Below, piece by piece: positions 1-12,777 of a stretch of 64,000 bases of DNA (the first letter of the stretch is position 1; each line of letters begins with the position of its first letter). Source of the stretch: Cryptomeria japonica. Taxonomy: Eukaryota; Streptophyta; Pinopsida; Cupressales; Cupressaceae. The stretch is taken from positions 376,417,392 through 376,481,391 of the forward strand of contig NC_081415.1 of NCBI RefSeq assembly GCF_030272615.1, given 5' to 3'. The notes beneath the pieces were generated by a model, which saw only the letters and a program-made list of their open reading frames with translations, did not search any database and was not told the origin of the DNA. The position numbers and the translations under genes are program-made.

Positions 1-1408
1 ATTTTTTGTGCGGAATTAAAGTGTGAATTTTTGTAAAAGTATTTTCCTGAAAAGTTGTAAAAACTTTGATTAAGGAGAAATATTATTTATGTATCTAAAA
101 AGATATAATTTTTAATGCAAAACTTAACCAAAGGAAAATCATGATTTACTTTCCATTTGAGGAACCTGATTGGTTTAATTTATGTGCAGGAAAATTGTAT
201 CAAAGCTTGGAAATTAGGAACTCAAGCGAAAACGAAAAATCTGCATTATTAATGTCTTAGTGTTGTATTTTAGGGATTCATTTGTAATTGTTTTTCAAAC
301 CAAAGGGTGTGTCCTTTGGGACTACAACTATTTGTAACTCCCTCCTGTGTATGAAAGGGTGTGTCCTTTCATATGTACCTTTTGATTCATATATTTAAAG
401 GGAGTGAGTTTTACAGAGGGGGGGAGATTTTCATAGATCATGTTGCTGTAAGGACTGAAAGTCATTTGTACTAGGGAGGTGTTAGTGAAGAGATTTTTGT
501 CTTTCTTCTAATTAAATTATTTCAAACTATTTCACCTTCTTTGAAAGACAAAAGTTCAACTAAACAGTTGGGTAAGTGTGACATACACCTCTTCCCTCTA
601 AATTTTTGATAGGTACAACTCCCTCCATTAGTTATTCAGGGAATAATCTAATTAAATTAAACTAGTATGATTTTAACCTGAAAGCACATAAGGTTGCCTA
701 CTTCATTCTTAGATGAGAGGCTACTAGTTTGCAAATATTTCAGGGAAACTATTCTTCAAAACACTTCAACATGAAGATCAGAAGTGATTGAAACAAAGTT
801 CAAAAACACCAATTTAGCACTTCATAAAAAAAGGTAAGAGAAATAAAATCTCTTTTCAAACATTTATCTTTTAAAAACACATAGATAGGATCCCCATATT
901 AATAACAACATCTACCATCAGAAAGGTAATCACAGTCATTTAATTGGATTAATATTTGCAAAGAAATACCACTCCAGGGATTCAAAACTTAAATATTTTT
1001 CCTCTCCAAAACGCATATGATCTTTATATATATATGTATTCCATGCAACAAAGACACAACAATACACGTATAAGTTGTTTCCAATTTTAGATTCGAAAAA
1101 CTGATTTCTTTTCCAACAAAAACAAAAATTCTAAAAACAAAATCTAACTTATTCTAACCCCCTCTCTATCTATCTTAATCTAATTTATAGTAGCTTTAAA
1201 GAATAGAGGAGGTCTCCCTCAAAACTCGACCTCCTCCGAAATAGTTATGAAAACCAACAAAGTATTTTAGGGACAGATGTCCCAAAGTCATTTACAAGAT
1301 TATGAAAAATACATAAAATAAAAATAGAGCATTATCATCATGATACGCTTCTTCTCCATCATCATCCTCTCCTCCACTTTTCTGGGCATCGTGGGCGGTT
1401 GCAAGCTC
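1..1408. other. AT-rich stretch, no gene seen
   Basis: No reading frame or domain is recognisable. The only clear structure is a duplicated 16-base hairpin word at 302-369, listed separately. The last ~90 bases (about 1,320-1,408) can be read on the minus strand as an acidic tail of the locus 1 gene, but that reading is short and weak. Confidence 0.5.
302..369. repeat. Duplicated hairpin word
   Basis: The 16-mer AAAGGGTGTGTCCTTT occurs exactly at 302-317 and 354-369, 52 bases apart. Each copy can fold on itself (AAAGG pairing with CCTTT around a 6-base loop). A TATA-like CATATATTTAAAG follows at about 389. Such short stem repeats are common in LTR promoter regions, but no LTR ends were found here. 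Confidence 0.6.
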
Positions 1409-2307
1409 CTAAATTATAGACTGGCTTGGATTTTTCATGGCATTGATCTTTGCATTTGTGGCTTCTTTGTCCCACCTGTGCTTCACCATTTTCTTGACAT
1501 GCTTAGGTAACTGATCATTATCGATAAATGTCATGATTCAATTGGGGCAACTTGTGTTATATCTTCGGGAGTGAAATTGCCTTTGGCTTTAACTTTCTCC
1601 ATGTGTAGCCTAAAAGCCTTTATTGCATCTTGCGTGTTCAGCCCACAAAGTCCTAGTTGCCAATCATGGTCTGGATTAACCACTTTATTGTCATTAACCA
1701 AGCTACACTGAAGATCTTGAAGCTCATAAACAAAAGCCCTGGCATCAGAAATCATAGACTTGAATGTGAGTACCCGCCACATTATAGTCTTCTTCAATAC
1801 GAAGAGTTGGCACTCATCAGTTACTAACTTGATTGAGTTTTCTGCTAAAAATTTGGTGGCTTTGTACTCTTCTATCTTGGTGAGCATGGACAAGACATTT
1901 TTCCATTTATGCTCTTCTTTTTCCCATGGCACAATCTGATTCTGAATCTTTGCAATGAGGCTTTGCATCTCATCGCATAACTTTCTGGAGCTTGTGATAT
2001 ATTTTTCACCATCTTTAATCACTCCATTAATCCATTTCTCCACAGCCCTCACGATGCTTTTGGCCCACTGAACTTGACCCATCAGCTTCTTGTTCTCTGG
2101 TGTAGTAGGGTCAAAAAATTTTGAAGCATGTGATATGGGAAGTGCTCCAAAATAGCCTATACTATCAATGAATTGAGCAAGAATTTTGATATACCGCTTC
2201 AGCTCTCTTTTCTCCTGCCCATCTTTTTCTGACTTGGCAACCATCTTCTTAGCCAATACTTGGAAAAGGTGATTATCTGAATCCCTACTCATGTTCCCGA
2301 GCTCCAC
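1409..2307 (-). pseudogene. Locus 1, C-terminal segment
   Basis: A 258-codon frame (2307-1531) followed by a 41-codon frame (1534-1409) in a shifted phase. The protein is rich in Lys/Glu helices (KSEKDGQEKRELKRYIKI, IQNQIVPWEKEEHKWKN) and looks like a helical bundle or coiled coil. The tail includes HVKKMVKHRWDKEATNAK. With the two upstream segments the whole gene would be roughly 1,000 codons with at least two stops and three frameshifts. Confidence 0.5.
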
Positions 2308-2506
2308 TTTGGTAATCTCAAATTCCTCTACATTTACGTCCTTATTCTCATCTTTAGGTTTGTAAGAAGCAATTTCAGCAACCCACTTCCTAGTCTCTTC
2401 ATCAGCATCTAATCTGGCAGTTGTTTTGAACTTCTTTTTGTTTGGGACCCTTCTCCATGTATTTAATCACCATGTCCTAAATCAGGATGGTCACTAGAAT
2501 GAAACT

Positions 2507-3111
2507 TCATTTCTTGCTTACGGAAGTGGTTAGCCATTTAGGAGTTGCACTTGAACTAGTTGTTCCTCCGATCACCTTAGGTGGTGATGTCATGGCTACA
2601 ATGATCGTATGAGAATCCATGGTGTTGACAATGTTGCTATCAAGGTCCTCGACTTCAAAAATATGAGCATAAAGGATTTTATCTTTTACCTCTATGCCTT
2701 TGACCTGGTCCATTTTCTTTTGCGCAGCACTCCGTGACCTTGTATACTGAGGAGCAGAAAAGTCCAAAGCCAGATTGGGCTTGTGCTTGGTGTGAGATGG
2801 CTTCTTATCTTTACCTGCATGAACAGGCATAGAAGTGGGGTTAGAAAAATTTTGGGGGGAACATAGAGCAACCTCACTATCTCTTGCAGGGTCAATCAAG
2901 ATGCCTAATCTCATTGCTCTTCTCTTGTTAACCCATTTTGTGGTTCTTTCCAAGACCCTCTTTGTTTTAAGTTGTATGTCATCCTCTTCTTCCACATCCC
3001 AATTAATGTAGGATGTTTCAGGTTCAGGTTGGTCTTGATATTAGGTTCAAAGAGCTCTAGATAATCCTCTTGGATTCCCCTTATATCAAGTTTCACCTGT
3101 AGTGAAACTAC
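2507..3111 (-). pseudogene. Locus 1, middle segment
   Basis: The frame of the upstream segment continues past the TAG at 3112-3114 to about 2,995 (hydrophilic, with IQEDYLELFEPN), then shifts to a second frame of 162 codons ending at 2507. This part is basic and Ser/Pro rich (KDKKPSHTKHKPN, SRSAAQKK), the composition expected of a disordered linker. Locus 2 has a comparable low-complexity linker at 56.7-57.2 kb. Function unknown. Confidence 0.5.
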
Positions 3112-4443
3112 CTATTCCAGAACCATTCTCATGTTTTCTCTTTTGAACACTTCAAGATCATTATTGTAATCTTCCCAGAAGTCCTCTAGGTGTGGGATTG
3201 GAAGGTGCAGCATCAAACCAAGACTCCATGAGAAACCTTTATTGTCAAAGCCCTTTCTTTCATGACATAGTGAAAAATTGAAGTTCTTCAAGTCGGCTCC
3301 AATGCTTAAGGCACTTGACATTGAACTGTATGATAAAATACCCAATTGAATAGGAAAATGATCCTCCCATTTATCTCTAGGTTGAGCCTTCTTAACTACA
3401 ATAGCCAAGTGCCTACAGATTTCAACAAGAACAAAACAATCCGAACAAAAATGAGGAAGTCTGAAAGGCTCTTCCTCAAAACCGCCTACTCTTATGTAAC
3501 AAAAATGAGGAAACTGAACAAAGAAACTACCATATCTCTTCACTAATGCTTGTGCATCTTTAGACATCCTCTTGGTTTTCATGTTCTTTAACTCATAACA
3601 AAAATCTCCTAGGAAAGCATTATGTACTCTCCTAAAATCTTGCAATGCATTATCTTTTTGTAACATGGGGTAAAATTCATACACAGAAACCTCTCCATCA
3701 GCAAGTTGCCTAGGTATTCCCACTATCTCTTTAACACATGCCAAGCAATATATCAGATATGAGGACATAAAGAAATTTTTATTTAACTTCTTCGCCATGC
3801 TCAGTTGTTCCCTCATGGAGTCGGCAATAAGCTCTACCTAGTCGAGATATTGCTTTCCTTCCAACACCAGCTGTACATAACAGTAAATGCAATCATCAAA
3901 ACTGTAGGCCTCAGCTAAACCTCTAACTCGGTGTAGCAGTAACATGACATCACGGATCTGGGGAAGCATGTGATTCTTGTTGGGATACTTAGGTAATCTG
4001 GAGCCACCCCTCTGAGGAACCTTCAACCAATACTTTGCAATATTATTCCAATGTCCAGTTTTATCTACATTGAACTCAGTGATTGATTGGGCGGGAGAAA
4101 AATTTGAGAACTGATAATCAGGCAATTTGAAAATGGAGGAAATAACTTCTCTGTTAATTGCGAGGAGGGTTTCACCATTATCCCTTTTGATAGTTTTGGA
4201 GATAGGATCATATCTCACAATACACTCCCTAACTAGTTCTAGGCAAGGGACAACAGGAGGAAAAGTTGCCACTTCTATGAGGCCACTACTTAGAATTTCT
4301 AAACCAAATGAACCGTCAATTCCTTTAAATGCCCTTTCCTTTAAAACTTCCAAATTTTCTCCCTTCAAGTCTGTATCACTGATTATGGGCTCTGTGCATG
4401 CAAGATTGAAAATATTCTTGAAAAGGTGTAGTGTGGACTTCAT
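3112..4443 (-). pseudogene. Locus 1, N-terminal half of a large unrecognised protein
   Basis: One frame runs from the ATG at 4443 to a TAG at 3112-3114, broken only by an in-frame TAG at 3838-3840, giving about 440 codons. It carries a globular region with VPCLELVRECIVRYD, then a basic stretch, then an LLAINREVISSIFKLP-like helix around residues 80-115. Further on, a block with RVGGFEEEPFRLP and FVLVEICRHL (residues ~320-345) matches in spacing a block of locus 2 near 58.0 kb (KPYRLP, FALEYVQQL). The family is not one I can name; the 'I..e.i..i..LP' helix resembles what is seen in plant mobile domain proteins, which is only a hint. The frame continues past the 3112 stop into the next segment. 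Confidence 0.6.
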
Positions 4444-6202
4444 AGTTCACAAACAACAACCCTTACTTTCCCCAGAAAATTTTACTATGAGAGAGAAAAG
4501 CAGCTAAAAATCACTGGAGGAGATAGAAAATAAAACTCACCTTCACAGTTGAGACGAATTGGATAACTACCAGTAAACAAACCTTCTATCAAACACTCCG
4601 CAACAATGAAGAACAAGTTTCAAAAATCAATCACTTCATACCTTATAGGAAAAGAAGTGATACTAACTTATTTAGTGCATTAATTTCGATCATCAACTCA
4701 AATGTGCTAAACATTTGGATTAGACATCACACGCATGCATTGAATGCATGGCGGCGTTTTCAGAGTAACCGCCAATTCCCAACAATGATTACTTGCCTTG
4801 AAAAATCAACCAGTTGATGTCACTCGAGATATGGTTCAATCTTCATCATACTTAGCAATAAATGCACCATCATGTCTTTTAGTCCATGGGACCTACCTGA
4901 TTTGAACATGCATGAACAATTTGAACTAACTTCACGAGAGTTTGGGTAGTTCAAGGTGTACACTATGCCAAGAAAATTCTCTTTGAAAGGATTAACTCTG
5001 TTAAGTGCCACTGATCTTTTGAACTTCATTGAACATGTTGAACACCACTGAACTGTTTGAACAAGGTTCAAAGGGTTCATGGCCTGGAGAAAGAGGATAT
5101 AACACATCATACGTGACCATGAAAAAGAACTTCCACAAAACAATTGAGTGAACGTTAGCATGAAAACCTTTTAGACACCTTAGAACCTGCGGAATCTAAA
5201 TGAACATTATGAACTCCCTTCAAAATGGTTCAATGAGTTCATGGGGTTCAAACAGACCATTAAAACTTGGCGTTATGGATTAAGAGACAATTTACAAACA
5301 GATTAAGGATTGAACCAAGGAATTTCTAGAAAGATAAGGACTCAAATAAAATTTTGTAGGGTGACTTACTCTTGTTATGAAGGATGAATGACAAGATAAC
5401 AGGAAGTCTATAGGAAGAAGAAGTACCATTTTGTGCAAGAAATTTGTAATGAAGTATCTGCAAGTGCAGCTTATGTATGCAATCATTTCTTGAAGGTTAA
5501 TATACAAGGTTCGCTATTTCTTTTCCAAATATTATGCACACTTTTGTGTTGATGATTATCTTTGTCCTCTTGATAAATCTGTGTATAGATTTTCTATGAT
5601 GTGAATCACATGTTGTTGCATTAAGTGAAATATTGAGTTCTTATTGTTTGTGTAACACATACTGAACCTTCATAGTTGATGAGAAATTGTCTCTTGAGTT
5701 GATAAGATATTCTGCCCACAAAGTGTCATATACATCCTTGGATAGAGGCACTGGTCTGTTATTGATTTTTTAAGGTTTTGATCTGTATGCATTCAAGGTC
5801 CTTGATAGAAAAAACATTCTTCCAAATCCTATATGAATTGATCTATGCATATGTCTTTTAGGTCCTGAAAGCAATCTCATTTTCAATATACGTTCACAAT
5901 CATTTCTTTTCGAGGGCATTTATTTAAAGCACATAATAAAGCATAATTGCAGACAATAATTTGCCAGTTTGTAATTTGCTAAAAGGCCTAAATCCACTTT
6001 AAATAATCTCTTTTATGTTTGAGAGTGTGAGGTACACCCTCCTAGGTTTAGTGGAGCCTAAAGTGCAGAGGGATTTAGTCTTTGAATATCCCTATTCGTT
6101 GGCCAAGGCTGATTGGACTGTTTGAGGATTTGGCAAGTCTTTGGGTTTTCCAATCTGTGGTTTTGGGCACCAACACTAATGACATAGGAAAATCAAGAGC
6201 GT
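4444..6202. other. Gene-free stretch between locus 1 and element A
   Basis: Presumed upstream region of locus 1 followed by the left junction of element A. It holds a dense cluster of GTTCAA/TTGAAC words at about 4,885-5,260 (see findings). Short open frames here have no recognisable domains and overlap that word cluster. No LTR end or primer site was found at the element A junction, which is therefore taken as a truncation. Confidence 0.5.
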
Positions 6203-7537
6203 TATGAATTCCTGGTGGAAGAGTTGTTTTACCTCGCTCATAATTGTCCTGATTCCCAAACTATTTGTCACCTTGTTGGGCATGATTCCTCCCACTATGG
6301 CCAAATTTATACATACCTAAATGATAACACCCTCCCTCTCGATTTATCAAAGAACCAAAAGAGAAAATTTATTCGCCAATCCTCCCATTTTACTCTTGTT
6401 GCGGATACCCTATTTAAACGAGGTCTAGATGATACTCTTTTAAGATGTTTCAAACAAGGAGAAGGCCTTACATGAAGTCCATAACAATATTTGTGGCACT
6501 CATTCAAGTGGTCTTACCCTTTCAAAAAACTCATATGCTTGGGCTATTATTGGCCAACTATGGAACGAGATTCTTTTCAGATATCTAGAACATGCAAACA
6601 ATGTCGGATCCATGGAAATTTGATTCATGCACCAACACAAGAACTTCATGCTTTGGCAACATCTTGGCCTTTCTGCCAATGGGATCTTGATCTAGTAGGA
6701 AAGATAAATCCTTCATCTAACGGTCATAAATTCATCCTTGTAGCTACAGAATATTTCACAAAATGGATTGAGGCAGTACCTTTCACAAATATCACAAGAA
6801 AACAATTTATTGCATTTATCTTGAACGACATCATTTGTCACTATCGAATACTCATGGCCATTATCACTGATAATGGGTGACTGTTCAAGAATCAAGATGT
6901 ACAAGAACTATGTGAGAAATTCAAGATCCAACATAGATTTTCAATACCCTACTATCCACAAGGGAATGGGCAAGCAGAAGCATCAAACAAAACTATTTTG
7001 AAAATCCTAAAAAAGATAGTGAATGATGCTGGCAGAGATTGACAAATTCAATTGAACCCTGCTCTATGGGCCTACCATACTAGTATCTGCACACCAAAAG
7101 GTGCCACACCTTTCTCTCTTGTTTATGGATTAGAAGCAATACTGCCAATAGAAGTAGAAATACCTTCTCTACGAGTATCATCAAAAGGTCACATCCCAGA
7201 TGAAGAACAACAAGTATCTAGATTGCAAGAGTTAGAATTAATCCATGAATGAAGACAAAATGCCTTTGATCATTTAAAAGTATATCAGAAAATAATGTGC
7301 CAAAGTTATAATCACAAGATCAAACCATGAGTCTTTCAAGTTGGAAAACTAGTACTAAAGGAAAATCCACGAAACCAGTCAGATCGAGAAAACAAAGGAA
7401 AGTTTGAACCAAACTGGTTAGGTCCGTTTGTGGTCACAATAGTATTTGGGTTAGGAGTATATCAACTATTAATACGGGATGGGGATCAGCTCGAGGAACC
7501 CATCAATAACATGCATCTGAAGAAGTTTTATGTCTGA
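6203..7537 (+). pseudogene. Element A integrase
   Basis: Retroviral-type integrase of a gypsy element, which would insert the cDNA into the host chromosome. A spacer (YEFLVEELFYLAHN) aligns with the same place in element B. It is followed by a zinc-binding region ending GYYWPTMERD and C-x2-C (CKQC), a core with DLDLVGK (first Asp), IITDNG (second Asp) and GNGQAEASNK (Glu), then GATPFSLVYG and a C-terminal SH3-like part ending NNMHLKKFYV with a TGA at 7535. Breaks: a frameshift at about 6,475-6,490, TGA at 6878-6880 right after the ITDNG motif, TGA at about 7,041, and further stops near 7,252 and 7,328. Catalytic residues are still visible but the gene is dead. Confidence 0.85.
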
Positions 7538-7727
7538 AAAAGCAGAAAATCCAAAAACAGTGAAAAAGCAGAAAAAATCAAAAAATAGTGAAAAAGCAGA
7601 AAAATACAAAAACGGTGAAAAAGAAGAAAAATACAAAAATAGTGAAAAAGCAAAAAATACAAAAACAGTGAAAAATAATGAAAAAAAAATCAAATATGAG
7701 AAAAAGTGCAATAAAAATAGATGGTGA
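7538..7727 (+). repeat. A-rich cryptic tandem repeat after integrase
   Basis: Begins directly after the integrase stop. Units of 18-25 bases built on AAAAACAGTGAAAAAGCAG are repeated about seven times with variation. A comparable A-rich tract (T-rich on the plus strand) follows the integrase in elements B and C, so this is a family trait. The Lys-rich open frame across it is a by-product of composition. Confidence 0.75.
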
Positions 7728-9300
7728 AAACCTGGAAAATAGGCGCTATCTGTTAGCTAGCTCTTCCATCTATTGGTTCATGCATTCTTCTGCTTGCATT
7801 ATTTTCCTTCAACATTGTTCATATCCATCATAAAGCCTTTATACATACGCGGGCATCCCAGGTGATTTCTTGTCATGGTTTGGATCATTGAATGTATCAT
7901 ATTAAAGTTTGTTTCTAGATTGGGGGCAAAATCTTGAACCTTGCTACGGGCAAAAAGTTTTGATCATTTTGAGCTAAATCAAACAGGTAGAACAACAGTT
8001 AGACAACATTGATCAAGCGAAAAACTGAGACACATCGAACATTGAACATAAGATCACATTGTCAACCATTAACTATCACATATCAATGGATGATATATCT
8101 TGACTCATGATTTTAACACTTTGACAATAATGGTTCAACTATTTTATTTTGATCTTTGCTATCATGATTTTTGAGTAACTCCAGGATGTCTTTGACTAGA
8201 GGAACAAGGAAGGAACATGATATTTTTCTTGTCTACTGTCTATAAATTAATCTTTAATATGTGCAAAGTTGTCTCAGGACATGATCATCGGAGTATCATA
8301 GAAGACATTTCAAACTTGCATATATGAATGGTTAATACTGCTTGTTTTATGCAAGCAACTCTTAGGTCATCTTGGTTCAATTATACCTCAATGCTTGTGC
8401 TAACTTGCAATATCAAAACCCAGGAAAGTAGTGCTCAAGTCATCATTGTTCAATTATACCATTGATGTTTGCACTCACTTCCCACATTTTAAAGGCTCAA
8501 TGATGAAACAAAGCAATGACTCCATGACCGGTCCAAACACTACATTGCATTTGCATTTTAAAGTAGATTTGCATTTCATTCTGCATGGGATCACAATGCT
8601 CATCTTTTCCAAGGCCAAATACTAACATGGTGTTATCTCTCTTATTGCATGATTAAGTATATAGGACAATAGAAAAAATAATCAATTCATTCATCCTGCA
8701 TGATAAGTTAGTTCATCTCATGTGACCATTGCATACTAAGACATCATTCATATAAAGCGTCCAATCATTCATTCATTTAGTTAGATCATTGCATAGCATT
8801 CATCTAATCTCAAATCATATAAATTAGCATCATTGCACTATATTGTATCCATCTCATATTAACATACATCACAAAATCATAAAAATATCATAAACATAGA
8901 AAGAATTGCATCACACATACATCACATAGCACTTATAAGAATCACCATACATATTTGCATTTGCATACATCATATAAATACCGCATCATCATATATCCAT
9001 CATCTAGAATCCATAAGCATATAGAAATTAAAGCATACATCAAGCATACATCATGAAAGTAACTGCACAACATAATCATATATCAAATAGATTGCATCCA
9101 TCATCTCATAGGTCATGCAGAGCGAATAGGATTGACTGCATATCATATCATCAAAACAAGATCAATGTCCAAGGTACAATGATATCACAAAATATATGAG
9201 ATATATCACAAATATACATCATGGGAATCATTAATATCTCATCACAAAAAGGTGTGTACATGAGGTTCAATGTCCCATATCAATGTGACCACTAGGACGC
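7728..9300. repeat. Non-coding zone of element A with CATCATA-type simple sequence
   Basis: No gene was found. From about 8,690 to 9,290 the sequence is cryptically simple: words such as GCATACATCA, ATCATATA and CATCACA recur without a fixed period. It sits between the integrase and the C-terminal end of the antisense gene. Confidence 0.5.
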
Positions 9301-9443
9301 AAAGTAGAACTCTATCCTGATGCGGCAGGTATAGTAACACCAGCTCGTACCCCTGTACCTGAGTCCCCACCTGGGGGATCTCTCTGAAGTGGCCCTGTCA
9401 CTCCTCGACTCTGAGTTTGGCTCTGTCCCAATCTCCTATTCAG

Positions 9444-11229
9444 CTATGAAAATCCTAGAGCCCTCCGATCAACAGGAACAACAATAAAGTATAAGGTCCT
9501 GTAATACTTAGCCTCTCGGATCCCCCGATGCATCATCTTCATGACAGTCTTCCCTGAAATAGACTCTCCTAACAACTGTACCTGTGCCTTGGCCTGCTGA
9601 CACCTATCCCTAGCCACATCTCTCTCAACTATGAGAGAAGCCATCTGAGTCTCTAACTGGGCCATTTGAGAGTCCCTCTCTGCTAATTGACTCTCTAGTT
9701 GTTGAACTTGAGCCTGCATGTCCATAATTTGAGCCTTCTACTGATGAGATGACATCCTAATGAGGATTTGTGGAGGTGCCTCTACCTATGGCTGCTTAGC
9801 CAATGATATTGTCATATGTACCTGCTCAACCGGGGGAACCTCCTGCTCTGGTACCTGATGCCCTTGATCCCTTGGACCCGATCTCCTCTATCTAACCACC
9901 CGGGCCATCCAATCTGTATATACATCTTTGACAAATCTAGAACTACTAGCTCTTGGTGTGCTTGTCACTACCACTGCCACTACTCAACCATCGCCCCCAT
10001 CATCATCTTCCCCATCCCTCCCATCATCATCTCCTCCATCGTCATCTCCAGAACCATGATCTCCTGCATCTCCTCCATATCTATCTCCATCTCCGCTATC
10101 ATATCCACCTTCACCTCCTCCTCCCCCACCATCCCTTTGTTGTCTAGGAGCTCTACATTGTAGCCTCTCATCATCCTCATCAAAAACTAGCTCTAGCTCA
10201 TCCAGACATGCAAGCCTTGGAAACCTATGTACGGTACAATGCACGACGTACTCATTTGTCATCCCACTATCCATCACACCTGGAAGATAATCCCAATCCA
10301 ATGGCCACATCCAATCTCCTGCGAGCATAATGAGTTGTACCCTGTAGTATCCCTTGTATACTGCCATACTATCTCAACACCCTTGTACAAAGGAATCGCT
10401 CGATGACATAGGGTGTCGATCCAATCAGATATCATGTCATGAATACATACGACATCTCTGTTGCATCCTTAGGCCAAATCTCACAATCCCTGTATGGTAT
10501 CCATATCATAGTATCTAGATCATCCAAGGTCCATTGCCAATACTCCAATTTTCCCAACTTTTGTTGGACAATGATACCTAGATACCCATCAACATAAGGC
10601 CTACCTACAGGTCTATCTCTATTAGCCAATGGTTGTGTGATAGGCAAGTGCTCCCAGGCCCATATCTGAAGCATGGTCACCCCTGCTGATAACGCAGCTG
10701 ATCTATGGTACACAACTTAGTGTAGGTCATGATGCAAGTGCACCAGCATGCATGAACCCCATGCAAATTGGGTCCCCTGTGTCACCATCTGCTAAAGAAG
10801 ATGGCCCCATCCAACATATAATCCCTTTGACCTATGATCAGGACAAAGGAAACCTCCAATAAATATAGTGAGAATAGTAGGTAATGTGGCATATCCTAGC
10901 TCTAGCATCTCCTACCATGCTATGTCATATCCACCTATCTCATCATCCTCGAACACTCGGCAAAGTGCATTTGTCCCACCCCGCTCACTGAGATCGTAAT
11001 ACACTAGCTCGCCCATCACAGGGATGCACAATATCTGGTGGACATCCTCAGGTGTCACCATCATCTCGCCCGTCAAAAAATGAAAAGTGTTGTGCTCGCT
11101 ATGCCAAGGCTCTGCTAAGGCTGTCAATAATCCCCAGTTTATCAAGGGTCGGGGCATGTCAAGAAGGGAAGATAAACCACACCTACCAATGTGGTCTCGC
11201 TCTACCCATCTAAGGTGAGGTATCAACAT
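9444..11229 (-). pseudogene. Antisense plant mobile domain (PMD) gene of element A
   Basis: Reads opposite to the element. The N-terminal part (11229-10912) has HSEHNTFHFLTGEMMVT, then PEDVHQILCIPVMGELVYYD, the typical start of a PMD (aminotransferase-like plant mobile domain), a domain known from plant transposons and MAIN-type nuclear proteins. A second block (10713-10432) has WAWEHLPITQP, which element B matches with WAWEHL. A Gly/Asp-rich tract follows at about 9,984-10,200, then a C-terminal coiled coil (9725-9560) with QVQQLESQLAERDSQMAQLE. Stops and shifts separate the blocks. Tat-lineage gypsy elements are known to carry extra antisense frames between integrase and 3' LTR, and this fits. 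Its role for the element is unknown. Confidence 0.75.
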
Positions 11230-12762
11230 CCATGTCTTCGGGAAGCGCTCCCAAGATTGGAGAATAGTAAAGTGCTCCTACAATCAAATCATTTCATCAT
11301 ATCAGTTTCTTGATTTATCATCTACCAAATCAATCTATCTATCGGTCTATCTTGCTCAATTGAGATTTTTATCAAATCTCGTTGGGCCCCTATCAATGAC
11401 ACTTATCTATCATGAGTTCATTATCAATCCTATCTCATCTTGCATGTACATTGAGATAATCAAAACTGATCATCAAATTTATCAATTAGGAGCATCCAAT
11501 TTTATCAATTAGATAGCTAATCAAATCTTACCCTATCAAAATCAAAAATCAAATCAAATTGACAGCAAATCCAACCTCTTTATCAAATCATTTTCATCAA
11601 AAAATCATCAAATCAAATCATTTTCTCAAAATCACCCAAATCAAATAATTGAAAAAAATGCAAAAATTCTCAAAAATAGAAAAATCAAAAACTAAAAAAA
11701 AATCAAAAAATCGCCAAAAATTACAAAAAAATTGAAAAAATCAAAATCGAAATAAATTAAAAAATCACAAAATTCAAAGAAAAAAAAATCATCAAAGTCG
11801 GGCTCGCCCAACCCCACCCCCTCCCCACCATGGTGGTGGCCACCGCCTCCCCCAAAAAAGCAATACAAAAAGCGACCTCGTTTACAAAACATTTGATTTT
11901 TTTTTTAAATGCATGCATAAATAATTTTTTTTTGGGGATGTGCGTTATTTTTTCGAAAAATCCTATGAACCCATTTCGTAAATCATAAAACACATCTCAA
12001 AAATGTAATTTTTTCCCCAACCCATCTAACGAAAACACTAAAAAATAATTTTTTATGCAAAGCAGCTAATTTTTTCAAAAATCAACTAAAAATTAACAAA
12101 GCAGGGTTTTCTCGAAGTACGTACCGATGGACCGTATGCCGGAGGATGCTCATATCACCGAACTCACTCGAACCTATGTTGTGGTACGGGATCACCATTC
12201 CTTCCTCTAGAGCAAATTTTCTCAAACAACTGAAGTGCACAAATGACGAGTGGTAAAAGGAATTCACCTTTTTAAACTCATAATGGGGCATTTAAGTGGG
12301 ATTTTTATTCCACTAATTTTTAATCATTTAATCATCTAATCAACCTAGCAGGGAAGCATTTTCAAATTTCTTATTGGGAAATGAATCGAATTGACTCTGA
12401 AAAATCTCTAAAACTCGGAAAATCATTAAAAATAAAAAAATTGAAAAAATTTCAAAAAAATAAAAAATCACGAAAAATTCAAAAACATTAAAAAATTATC
12501 CGATTCGTCTCTCGAGGGGGCATCCTCACATCAATATCTATCAATCAACATCGAGGGCATCATATCAAGATTTATCATCTCAAAGATTGAAACCGCATCA
12601 AATTTGCATCATATCGAGATTTATCATTTCAAAATCAAATCAGTATCATATCGAAACCAAATCCGCATCAAATCAAGATCAAATCTACATCCTATCAAAA
12701 TTAATATCAGCAACATCATCAATCGAGTTTTTTTTGAACCAACATGTCGTCACACATCGCTT
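11230..12762. repeat. A-rich / ATCAAA-rich non-coding zone of element A
   Basis: 11,280-11,780 and 12,530-12,762 are dominated by ATCAAATC, TCATCAAA and ATATCAAGA words. A GC-rich patch at 11,795-11,870 contains the palindrome ACCACCATGGTGGT. The zone just before the polypurine tract is the counterpart of the TTGATT-rich zone at 19,130-19,720 in element B. No coding region is supported. Confidence 0.5.
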
Positions 12763-12777
12763 CAAAGAGGGGCAAAA
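12763..12777 (+). promoter_or_regulatory. Polypurine tract of element A
   Basis: CAAAGAGGGGCAAAA lies directly before the LTR start TGTACACACC. Polypurine tracts prime plus-strand DNA synthesis in LTR elements. Element B has the same CAAAGAGGGGCAAA in the same place (minus strand, 19,115-19,128), which is strong evidence for both LTR borders. Confidence 0.85.

Noticed and set aside
7530-7727. Lys-rich open frame after element A integrase
   Set aside because: It is the translation of the A-rich cryptic repeat.
8690-9290. Microsatellite array
   Set aside because: Words recur without fixed period or exact tandem copies, so it is described as simple sequence only.
9816-10183. His/Ser/Ile-rich frames opposite the antisense gene of element A
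   Set aside because: They mirror the Gly/Asp-rich tract of the PMD gene on the other strand.
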